This document shows positions 54,394 to 62,412 of a stretch of 64,000 nucleotides of DNA, piece after piece (position 1 is the first letter of the stretch; each line of letters opens with the position of its first letter). Origin of the DNA: CAZPWF01 sp964610775 (lineage in GTDB: Bacteria; Patescibacteriota; Saccharimonadia; Saccharimonadales; JACQNP01); the NCBI GenBank assembly GCA_964610775.1, contig CAZSZC010000003.1, positions 35,732-99,731 of the forward strand. The letters are read 5' to 3'. Made by a program: the position numbers and the translations under genes. Below the pieces are notes generated by a model. It was given only the letters and a program-made list of their open reading frames with translations. It did no database searches and was not told where the DNA came from.

Positions 54394-56775
54394 GTGCAGA
54401 TATTCGCATCAGTATCGCTATTTACAAGAATATTTGGGGACAGCCCTACTGCTATAGTCGTGAATACAATAGTGCTCGCAACGCTTGCTTATGTACTCTG
54501 GCGTTATCTACTATCGCCGCTTTCCAACTTATTACAGAATTTCTTAGAGTTATTTCGCAAGCGTGAGCTAGAGTGCTTAGAGATAACTCCGCCCGTAAAT
54601 AACGATGTTGACCCCGAACACACCCAAAGTTTTCTGAATGTAATCCTAGGTCAACATCAAAGACAGAGGCTATCGCTCGAGATTGTCAGCGACAAGAAGA
54701 ATGGCATACGCTACCAGATTGTAGCCGAGGCTTACGCCATAAATAACATCAAGAGGCAGATAAGTGCTTATCTGCCAGACGTTAAAGTAAAGAAGTCCAG
54801 AGGGGTCAAGGTAAAAACGGGTTCAATTATTCACACCTTCAAACAGCAGCGACACTTCGCATTTCCGCTAAAGACCTATGTTACCAATCAAAACTCAGAT
54901 CCAATTGCGTTTATAGCCGGAGCTTTGACACGACTGGATGAAAAAGATCAATTAACGATGCAGTTCGTAGTACGGCCGTACAGTTCACGACAAGCAAGCA
55001 GCATCTACAACAGGATCCTAAAAAATGGACGAACCCACATAGGCGGTGGTTTGGGATACTACATAAAAGCCTACGCATGGGTGTGGCTACCATCAGTACT
55101 GATCGCGTATTTGTTTAGAAACTGGGCATTTGGCCTAGTCGCAGCAGTATTTATATGGGTTGTGGGTACCTTTTCGGGAGAGAAAGAAGCAGAAAGACCA
55201 CTCACCATTACCGAAGAGAAAGTCTATGAAGATGTTATTGCCAAGCTGGACCAACCTCTAGCGAGGGTAGCTATGCGCCTGAGTGTGGACTCGTCACAGC
55301 ATAAATTTGAACTCTTGGATGGATTTCGAAACTCTCTGAAGACCCTTGATAGACCCGGCTTCCAATCACTTAATCTATCGCGACAGATACCAGGCAAACG
55401 CTGGCAAGCGTTCTTAGCAAAGTTATATCGAGAAAGATTATCATCGGTGTTTAGTCGCAACTCACTCATCCTGGGCAGTTCCGAACTGGCTAGTTTGTAT
55501 CACTTCCCATATGGAGCGGTAAAGACTGAGGGCATGGTTCGTTCACACAGTCGGATCTTGCCAGCACCCCTTAGCCTCAAAAGTAATCCAAAGCTAGATA
55601 TTGAAATCGGTGTAAACAAGTACCAGGGTGAAGAGACACCAATCGGCCTTACTACTACTGAACGTGAACGACACATGTACGTTATCGGTGGTACCGGCAG
55701 TGGTAAAACTACCATGCTTAAGTATCAGATCGTTCAAGACATTCGTAATGGTAAGGGCGTAGCTGTTGTTGATCCGCATGGAGACCTTGCTGAAGAACTA
55801 CTAGAATTTGTACCAAAGGATCGAAAGAAAGATCTTATATATTTAAACCCCGATGACCTTGATCATCCAATTGGCGTAAATTTGCTTGAGCTGCCAAAGG
55901 GATTAATCGGCAACGATCTACTGCGGGAAAAAGATCGAGTTACCGAGTCGGTCATTTCGGTTATGCGCAAGGTATTCTCAGACGATGACAGCGGCGGCCA
56001 CCGCATTGAATATGTTCTACGTAATACGATACACACAGCGTTCACTACAGAGAATCCGACACTGTTCACAATCTTTAGACTGCTAAACGACGGCAAGTAC
56101 GCCAAAAGTGTTATCAAGAATCTAGATGATCAAGACCTAAAAGCATTTTGGAAAAACGAGCTCGGTAAGGCTGGCAGCATGCAGAAGGTTAAGATGTCCG
56201 CCGGTATTACTGCTAAGATTGGTCGATTCCTGTTTTCGGCCAGTGCCAGAGCAATGCTCGAAAAAGAACAATCAGATATTGATTTCACAGAAGTGTTAGA
56301 CGGCAAAATACTAATCTGCAACTTCTCTAAAGGTAAGCTGGGTGAAGACACCTCGTCACTCTTTGGCACAACCATACTGGCCAAGCTACAGCTGGCCGCA
56401 CTCAAACGCTCAGAGAAAAAGCAGTCAGATCGCAAGCCATTCTATCTATACGTGGATGAGTTCCAGAACTTTGCTACCATGTCATTCACGCAGATGCTCA
56501 GCGAGGCTCGGAAATATAAGCTGTACTTAACCATGGCCGAACAGAGCACGCAGCAACAAGCCGACCAAAAGATGATTGAGGTTATCCTGGCAAACGTTGG
56601 TACAATTGTTGTCTTCAGAACTGGCAGCCCACGTGATGAAGAGCTGATGTTGCCAAGATTTGAACCGTATATCGAAAAAGGTGAAATGAGCAATCTCCCG
56701 GCTTATAGCTTCTACTGCCGCATATCCGGCAAGAAAACCAACGAGCCTATGAGTGGTGAGACTGTAGTTGTGTAG
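54394..56775 (+). CDS. conjugation-type coupling ATPase (TraG/TraD/VirB4-like)
   Basis: About 793 residues. GTG start at 54394 is supported by AGGGAG 6 nt upstream; an in-frame GTG at 54376 would add six residues. One or more transmembrane segments near residue 20 and 225-255 are followed by the motor domain. Walker A GGTGSGKTT lies near residue 432, then VVDPHGDLAEELLEF. The Walker B/TraD C-terminal motif is YLYVDEFQNFA near 690, followed by SEARKYKLYLTMAEQS. This is a hexameric DNA-pumping ATPase. No relaxase or other transfer genes are seen nearby, so it is an orphan motor divergent from the recombinase. Confidence 0.8.
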   Translation: MQIFASVSLFTRIFGDSPTAIVVNTIVLATLAYVLWRYLLSPLSNLLQNFLELFRKRELECLEITPPVNNDVDPEHTQSFLNVILGQHQRQRLSLEIVSDKKNGIRYQIVAEAYAINNIKRQISAYLPDVKVKKSRGVKVKTGSIIHTFKQQRHFAFPLKTYVTNQNSDPIAFIAGALTRLDEKDQLTMQFVVRPYSSRQASSIYNRILKNGRTHIGGGLGYYIKAYAWVWLPSVLIAYLFRNWAFGLVAAVFIWVVGTFSGEKEAERPLTITEEKVYEDVIAKLDQPLARVAMRLSVDSSQHKFELLDGFRNSLKTLDRPGFQSLNLSRQIPGKRWQAFLAKLYRERLSSVFSRNSLILGSSELASLYHFPYGAVKTEGMVRSHSRILPAPLSLKSNPKLDIEIGVNKYQGEETPIGLTTTERERHMYVIGGTGSGKTTMLKYQIVQDIRNGKGVAVVDPHGDLAEELLEFVPKDRKKDLIYLNPDDLDHPIGVNLLELPKGLIGNDLLREKDRVTESVISVMRKVFSDDDSGGHRIEYVLRNTIHTAFTTENPTLFTIFRLLNDGKYAKSVIKNLDDQDLKAFWKNELGKAGSMQKVKMSAGITAKIGRFLFSASARAMLEKEQSDIDFTEVLDGKILICNFSKGKLGEDTSSLFGTTILAKLQLAALKRSEKKQSDRKPFYLYVDEFQNFATMSFTQMLSEARKYKLYLTMAEQSTQQQADQKMIEVILANVGTIVVFRTGSPRDEELMLPRFEPYIEKGEMSNLPAYSFYCRISGKKTNEPMSGETVVV

Positions 56776-56800
56776 ACACTACCAATATTCACAGGGCGCA

Positions 56801-58663
56801 CTAAGCATTATCTTGTGTTAGATCATCAAAATGTTTCCTCAGAGATTCATCAACTACGTAAACGTAGCAGCCTTTTTGGCCGCGAGTCATTAGTGTGCGG
56901 TAAGTATTTTTGATAATTGAATCGAGTCTCATATGCGTAGTTTCTTTGTCTTGTTCGATCAGCTTGCGCCATCCTGATATTGATCTGTCGGTAGTTGCAC
57001 GCTCTTCAGGATGCGTGATAATCTCACCATTACGGAAAGAAATATCAGGGCCAATTATTACACCCACATAGTCAAGCTCTAAGCCTTGAGTAGTATGGAT
57101 ACAGCCGACTTCATTAACGGATTCCGGATGAATAATCCAGGCTTGACCCTGTGACTTTAGATTCCACGTAGCTTCAAAGTCGCCGATTACAATATCCTTG
57201 AGTCCTGGATCTTTCGCGCTAATCCAATTCCAGCAATAGCCCGCTAATAGACGCGATTTGTTCTTTACTTTGTTCTTCTCTTTTATTGCATCGAACAATT
57301 CTTGAGGATTATCAAAGATTCTAAAGTCGTATTCACTGGTATCTAAAGTCTCATTTGCGGTTTTTCTAATTTGTAGAATGTTATCCAGCCATGCAAGATA
57401 TCCGTCAGATCCGTTACATCTGAATTGCGACTCCAGCGCTAACTCGTGTACTTCAGAACGAAGATGATTCGTCCAAAACTTAATTTCATCCTTGTCTCCG
57501 ATATCTTTTAAGGTCACTTTTTGATCTTCATCCACAAAGAATATGCTCAACTTCGAAGCATTAATAATTTCTTTGATTTGATTTTCACCTTGATTTTGAA
57601 AGAGGCCAGACTTCTCGTTTAGTCGATGAGCTTCGTCGACTATAAGTACGTCGAACGTGTCCTCGTCCGATTTCGTGAATGAGCCAGAGCTGCTAAACAG
57701 GTTAGAAATTCGCGACTTGGTCATGGATCCGGTTAGTTTTGCTTGATAAACCTCCCTCGGAGCTGAGTTTCTGGTCACGTATTGTGCAACCATTTCCTCT
57801 TTCGTTAGTTGGACCAAGAGATTTATTGCCAATACGGATTTACCAGTGCCTGGGCCACCCTCAACAATCAATGTTCTGGTTTTGCCGTCGGATTGGCATT
57901 GTCTTGCAAGTTTTAGTGCGGTTTCGTAGGCTACTTTTTGATCATCAATCATTACAAACTCTTCGTTGCCTTGAAGCATTGAACTTAGCTCATCTGATAA
58001 AACCTTCGAAGGACGAATTTTGCCGTGATCAATCCGGTACATAATTTGCTTATCGTCCCCATACTTCACATGATCTTTGATAAAATCACGGAGTTTTAGC
58101 GCATCTGGCTTTAGGAATACAGGTGCTTTTGAAGTGTAGTTTTCATAGAAACCGTTAGTAATTACATCATCCATGTCATAGTTGTGAAGGTACGCGCATG
58201 GCACAAGCTCAATTGATTCTTCTTGAACCGTTTGATTAAAATCCTCGAGTAAGCATTTGTATGACCACGCTTGATATGAGGGGTGTGCGGTTTCGGTTAG
58301 CCCATGTTTAAATCGTGTCACCACAACACCGTCTTTGTCTGTTATTTCAGCTTCCTGCCACTGTTTAAGCTCTATGAGAACTGCGGTTTCTTTTGATTGA
58401 GCATTGAGCCCCGAGACAATAAAATCAATTCTCTTTGATGATTGCGGGATGTGGTATTCAATCGCAATGCCCGCGTTACTGGGTATTGATTCGTCCTGCA
58501 AGACTCGGTCCATATACTGGAGTGAATTAACCCACGACAGAACTTCAGAATCGCCCGTACTGTGTCCTGTAGCTCTTTTATACTCACGTAAGATAATATT
58601 CCCAATGTCGTTGGACATTACGTCGTTACTAAAATCTTGCTTGGTCGACGAATAAACTATCAT
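56801..58663 (-). CDS. nuclease-helicase fusion (PD-(D/E)xK + DUF2075/Schlafen-group helicase)
   Basis: A 620-residue protein. N-terminal region: RIDFIVSG with Asp80 and LIELKQW with Glu98 and Lys100 give a D...ExK nuclease pattern. C-terminal SF1-like helicase of the DUF2075 type: GGPGTGKS at 269-276, IVDEAHRL at 341-348, GCIHTTQGLELDYVGVIIG, and TRGQKGCYVYVVD. Its start overlaps the MazG-like gene's stop by 4 bp, so the two are co-translated. In a defence island, the pair may form an antiphage module. The nuclease call is from motif spacing only. Confidence 0.8.
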   Translation of the reverse strand: MIVYSSTKQDFSNDVMSNDIGNIILREYKRATGHSTGDSEVLSWVNSLQYMDRVLQDESIPSNAGIAIEYHIPQSSKRIDFIVSGLNAQSKETAVLIELKQWQEAEITDKDGVVVTRFKHGLTETAHPSYQAWSYKCLLEDFNQTVQEESIELVPCAYLHNYDMDDVITNGFYENYTSKAPVFLKPDALKLRDFIKDHVKYGDDKQIMYRIDHGKIRPSKVLSDELSSMLQGNEEFVMIDDQKVAYETALKLARQCQSDGKTRTLIVEGGPGTGKSVLAINLLVQLTKEEMVAQYVTRNSAPREVYQAKLTGSMTKSRISNLFSSSGSFTKSDEDTFDVLIVDEAHRLNEKSGLFQNQGENQIKEIINASKLSIFFVDEDQKVTLKDIGDKDEIKFWTNHLRSEVHELALESQFRCNGSDGYLAWLDNILQIRKTANETLDTSEYDFRIFDNPQELFDAIKEKNKVKNKSRLLAGYCWNWISAKDPGLKDIVIGDFEATWNLKSQGQAWIIHPESVNEVGCIHTTQGLELDYVGVIIGPDISFRNGEIITHPEERATTDRSISGWRKLIEQDKETTHMRLDSIIKNTYRTLMTRGQKGCYVYVVDESLRKHFDDLTQDNA

Positions 58664-59016
58664 TCCTTTTCGAGCTCCGTGTACTTCTTGTGATTGCCCT
58701 TGGACTTTTCGACGCTGTATTTAACTTCATTCTTTGTCATCTTTTTGTTGAATATTTGCTCGAGGTCAATGTCCAGGTCATGCGCAATCAACAGTATCCA
58801 GTACAGGGTATCAGCCAGCTCCTCTCCAACATCGTTTTTGTTTGACGTTAGATACTTATCAATTTCTTCTGGGCTTTTCCATTGAAAATGTTCGAGCACT
58901 TCCGCTGCCTCTAGTACGAGCGAAAGGGCGAGATCCTTCGGGTTGTGGAATTGTTTCCAGTCCCTGGCATCTCGGAATTTGACAATACGATCTTGCAGTT
59001 TCTTGAGGTCGCTCAT
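58660..59016 (-). CDS. MazG/dCTPase-like nucleotide pyrophosphohydrolase
   Basis: A 118-residue all-alpha protein of the RS21-C6/dCTPase type: RDARDWKQFHNPKDLALSLVLEAAEVLEHFQW (key motifs DWxxFHxPK and EAAEVLEHFQW) and EELADTLYWILLIAHDLDID. These acidic residues bind Mg2+ for hydrolysis of (d)NTP to (d)NMP. Distinct from the MazG-like protein at 24898-25212. Coupled to the nuclease-helicase gene. Depletion of phage dNTPs is a possible role. Confidence 0.85.
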   Translation of the reverse strand: MSDLKKLQDRIVKFRDARDWKQFHNPKDLALSLVLEAAEVLEHFQWKSPEEIDKYLTSNKNDVGEELADTLYWILLIAHDLDIDLEQIFNKKMTKNEVKYSVEKSKGNHKKYTELEKE

Positions 59017-59111
59017 TTAATACCATTATACCGCATAAACAGAGGTAGACTAAGAATATATCAACTATCAAAGGTAAGGACGGAAGAGAAATAGTTCTCT
59101 AGATTGCATGT

Positions 59112-59501
59112 TTACTTAACTGCTGGCATATCGAGGTACGGCAGTAGTGATTGTCTCTTTGAGGTAACTTTCTTTTGTTTTGGCGACTTAACTTTTGCAG
59201 GTGTGACTATCTGGTAACTCTCGAGTTCTGGTAGTGCTAAGCCCTTTTCTAAGGCGATATCGAGATCATTTGCCCATGAGTCAACGTCGTAAGTAATAAC
59301 AGGCATTTGTTTGCTGGCATATATTGCAGCACTAAGCCCGATAGCAGTAAAAATAAACAGAGAAAAACCTAAACCAATAATTGGTGTAAAGAAGAGTATT
59401 GCGGCACTGTAAATCATGTAACACGGCCATAGGCGCACATCACTGTAGCCGCCTTGTATAACTGATATATCTTCTGATTGTTTATCTTTGAAAAGTTTCA
59501 T
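59112..59501 (-). CDS. small membrane protein
   Basis: A 129-residue protein. A charged N-terminus, two hydrophobic helices in residues about 28-70 and a Lys-rich C-terminal tail (PAKVKSPKQKKVTSKRQ). It lies between the MazG-helicase pair and drmMII. No family recognised; a membrane partner of neighbouring defence genes cannot be excluded. Confidence 0.55.
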   Translation of the reverse strand: MKLFKDKQSEDISVIQGGYSDVRLWPCYMIYSAAILFFTPIIGLGFSLFIFTAIGLSAAIYASKQMPVITYDVDSWANDLDIALEKGLALPELESYQIVTPAKVKSPKQKKVTSKRQSLLPYLDMPAVK

Positions 59502-59614
59502 AACTACATTATAGCAGTAAGCGCAAGCATGTTACTTTAGCTTACAAATTACACTAAATGTGCTCGGAATTATCATCTCTGCTAAAATACGTAATAGCAT
59601 AAACGTAACTGATA

Positions 59615-60640
59615 ATGCAAAAAAGCTACACATTCATCGATTTATTTGCCGGCATTGGGGGTATAAGACTTGGCTTTGAAAAGGCGGGGTTTAGATGTGT
59701 GTATTCCAACGATATTAATAAGTCTGCTACTGAAACATATGAGAAAAACTTCCAAGATCGTGTTGATGCAAAAGATATAAGACTAGTTATGGCGGAAAGC
59801 ATACCTTCGTTTGATATTCTTTGTGCAGGTTTCCCGTGCCAGCCTTTTTCTCTAGCGGGTGTTTCTGCAAGAAGTGGGCTAGGAAGAAAACATGGTTTCG
59901 AGGACACAGACCAAGGCAATCTATTCTTTGAAATAGTTAGGATTGTAAAATTCCACAAACCAAAGGTTATATTCCTCGAGAATGTCGCTAATTTTGTTAA
60001 TCACGACAAGGGCAATAGTTTGGAGACAGTCAAGAGAGAATTAAACAAACTAGGCTACACCTTTAATTACAGGGTAATAGATGCTTCTCTGCTTGTACCT
60101 CAGAGAAGACGAAGAACCTACATGGTTGCAACTCGTGATACACAGTTCAAATTTCCTAATATCAAGCAGAAAAAGCATAAACTGCGCGATGTATTGCAGA
60201 CCAATGAGCAGGCAGCTCCTTTTACAATTAGTGATAGATTATGGTCTTCACACCAGGAAAGAACCAAAAAGAACCAGGCAAAAGGAAATGGATTCAGACA
60301 TAACTTAGTAGACATAGGTGGCGTTGCTAATACACTGACTTCTAGGTATGGGAAGGATGGTAGAGAAAACCTTATACCCCAAAACAATAAAAACCCACGC
60401 ATGCTAACTCCGAGGGAATGCGCTAGACTCATGGGTTTTGATGATAGCTTTAAGCTCCCGCTATACAAAACACCGGCCTATAGACAGCTTGGGAACTCAG
60501 TGTGTGTACCGGTAATAGAAAAGATTGCTGAAGGCATAAGCAAGTATCTAGCAGAACATGATCATCGAGTGGTCGAATCTGCTGAAAAGAATTTTATAGT
60601 ACATCAAGTGATAGCAGAAAATAGCCCAATATCAGGGTGA
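59615..60640 (+). CDS. drmMII: DNA C5-cytosine methyltransferase, DISARM DrmMII-like
   Basis: A 341-residue enzyme with all main motifs: I FIDLFAGIGGIRLGFE, IV GFPCQPFS with catalytic Cys75, VI FLENVANF, VIII QRRRRTYMVA, X YRQLGNSVCVPV. The target-recognition region has AKGNGFRHNLVD and ANTLTSRYGKDGRENLI, resembling Dcm/M.EcoRII, so CCWGG is a plausible target. It would protect host DNA from the adjacent DrmA/DrmB. It converges on drmB with 37 bp of coding overlap. Confidence 0.88.
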   Translation: MQKSYTFIDLFAGIGGIRLGFEKAGFRCVYSNDINKSATETYEKNFQDRVDAKDIRLVMAESIPSFDILCAGFPCQPFSLAGVSARSGLGRKHGFEDTDQGNLFFEIVRIVKFHKPKVIFLENVANFVNHDKGNSLETVKRELNKLGYTFNYRVIDASLLVPQRRRRTYMVATRDTQFKFPNIKQKKHKLRDVLQTNEQAAPFTISDRLWSSHQERTKKNQAKGNGFRHNLVDIGGVANTLTSRYGKDGRENLIPQNNKNPRMLTPRECARLMGFDDSFKLPLYKTPAYRQLGNSVCVPVIEKIAEGISKYLAEHDHRVVESAEKNFIVHQVIAENSPISG

Positions 60641-62412
60641 TCTAAGTCACCTATAAGTAAGCCACGATCAAGATATCTATTTAAAGACTCACAAGAGGTT
60701 TCTGGCAGCATCGAACAGGCGTGGCAAGCAGCTAAGTTCAATCCAAGGAATCCTTGTGCTTCGGACTCTATACAGAGAGGATCGGATGAACACCATTCCG
60801 ATTGTTTTATGGCGGCTTTGAAAGTTGTCTTAAATAAGTCAGGCCTACCTTGTCGTACAAGTCCGCCCATTGTGCCGTCGGAGTCACCTTCAGCTGTATA
60901 TATCAATATCCCAGCCATTTTGCTTAACGAATTACTACTTGAACAATAGATTCTTTCTCGTAGGGCTGAGCTCGAGTAGCCACACTCAAAACTCAGTTGC
61001 TTTATCAGTGCGTGAGCTAAAGAGTGTAGAGTGACAAACTCTGTAGATAAGGAATCAAATGTTCCAAAATAGTCTGGGTTGTTGTCGCTGCGCTTCAGTA
61101 ATCTTGATACTCTCTGTTCAACACCTTTAGTCTTGGCCCAGTTATGCAGCTTATCGTAATCGAACTCTAGAAAAATTCCTTCTCCTCTAACTTCATACCC
61201 TGGATACCAGTGTATTCTTTTGTTCTCGCTGACCGATACAGGTTCAATACGGTCGTCCTCTGGGATTTCTTGGCCGGTTTCATCATGTGTGCTCGGCGGC
61301 TTAATGCGAGAGAAGCCTGTTTGTACGCGTATTTCTCGCAATCTCTTAGCAAGAATAAGATTCTTTAACATAGGGATTCCGTAGCCATCACCGTCCACCC
61401 TTTCAATCAAGAAGTCCTTTTTGAAGTCTTCGTCTATTTCAATATCTTTGGTGAATGCTTGATACTCTTGAAATCTATACTCCTCTTCAGTACTTATTGA
61501 TGCTTCATCGTCATCCGGAATGGTAGTTAAAACCTGAAGTTCCTTCTTTATTTCATCAATACTCTCTTTAAGTTCCTGTGAAAGCATCGGTGCTAAAGTA
61601 AACACGTCAAATCCGTCTTCCTGTGACTCGTAGTATGACCAGAGCGGTGAATTTAGTATTTTAGTTTTCAAGCCATCGGCTTTGTACGGTGGTATTAGAA
61701 TTGAGCTCTTTAGAATCGGGAAGTGAACGTTTGTACCGCCTCTTTGTAGCGTCACTAGTTGATTGCCGCACTCACTGGACCATATCATCTCCCATGGCTT
61801 AGCCCCGTTACATCTGGCAACTTCCTCCAAGACTTCTTTATTAAAGGATCCTGCCATAGTGCGCGCTGAAGGACATGAGGAGCACTTTATTTTAATACCG
61901 GCAAGCCCTACTGATCCCGCGGTCTCGGTGTATAAAAGTGCCGGTTCTTTACATTCCACCCCTTTGTGGACCCAGTCATTAAACGGAAAGTCATCGATAT
62001 GGCCTAGTCTACAAGCAACGACAAAACGCGAAGGAATTAGCTGAATTTTATCAATGTCGCACCAAGGAGTCTTGTCGAAGTCCTTATAAAAGCTGACTTT
62101 TTGTGCCCTGTGTCTCCAGGTGTCTAGATCATCCAGTCTTTTGCATTTCCTGCATCTCATTTGCCTTGGGAATCTAACAGCTGGCACGCCGTCCGCCGAT
62201 TCCTCAGTACCCGGTGGCATATAAAAGTAGCTAACGCGGAGCTTCTCTTCTAGTCGCGTGTCGTTAAGCGTCACACACCCTCGCGTATCCCATTTATCTA
62301 TTCCACAAATCATGGCCGATGCTTCGGGTAGGTCAACGATTGATCCTACCCCAAACGTAGTAACTGTTTGGCTGCGGCGTAATGTTGGTCTGTCGTTGAA
62401 GTTCTTGCTCAT
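60604..62412 (-). CDS. drmB: DISARM protein DrmB (DUF1998)
   Basis: A 602-residue protein from MSKNFNDRPTLRRSQ; this ATG overlaps the drmA stop as ATGA, so longer starts are rejected. N-terminal QTVTTFGVGSIVDLP is typical of DrmB. A zinc-type cluster follows (MRCRKCKRLDD). The DUF1998 domain is C-terminal: HSLAHALIKQLSFECGYSS, GILIYTAEGDSDGTMGGLV and a Cys-rich end (CSSDPLC, ACHACSMLPETSC). DrmB partners DrmA in blocking and degrading incoming phage DNA. Confidence 0.9.
   Translation of the reverse strand: MSKNFNDRPTLRRSQTVTTFGVGSIVDLPEASAMICGIDKWDTRGCVTLNDTRLEEKLRVSYFYMPPGTEESADGVPAVRFPRQMRCRKCKRLDDLDTWRHRAQKVSFYKDFDKTPWCDIDKIQLIPSRFVVACRLGHIDDFPFNDWVHKGVECKEPALLYTETAGSVGLAGIKIKCSSCPSARTMAGSFNKEVLEEVARCNGAKPWEMIWSSECGNQLVTLQRGGTNVHFPILKSSILIPPYKADGLKTKILNSPLWSYYESQEDGFDVFTLAPMLSQELKESIDEIKKELQVLTTIPDDDEASISTEEEYRFQEYQAFTKDIEIDEDFKKDFLIERVDGDGYGIPMLKNLILAKRLREIRVQTGFSRIKPPSTHDETGQEIPEDDRIEPVSVSENKRIHWYPGYEVRGEGIFLEFDYDKLHNWAKTKGVEQRVSRLLKRSDNNPDYFGTFDSLSTEFVTLHSLAHALIKQLSFECGYSSSALRERIYCSSSNSLSKMAGILIYTAEGDSDGTMGGLVRQGRPDLFKTTFKAAIKQSEWCSSDPLCIESEAQGFLGLNLAACHACSMLPETSCESLNRYLDRGLLIGDLDHPDIGLFSAIT

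Noticed and set aside
59501..59614. Promoter for drmMII
   Set aside because: TAAAAT at 59583-59588 is a fair -10, but no acceptable -35 or TG extension was found at the right distance, so it is not listed.
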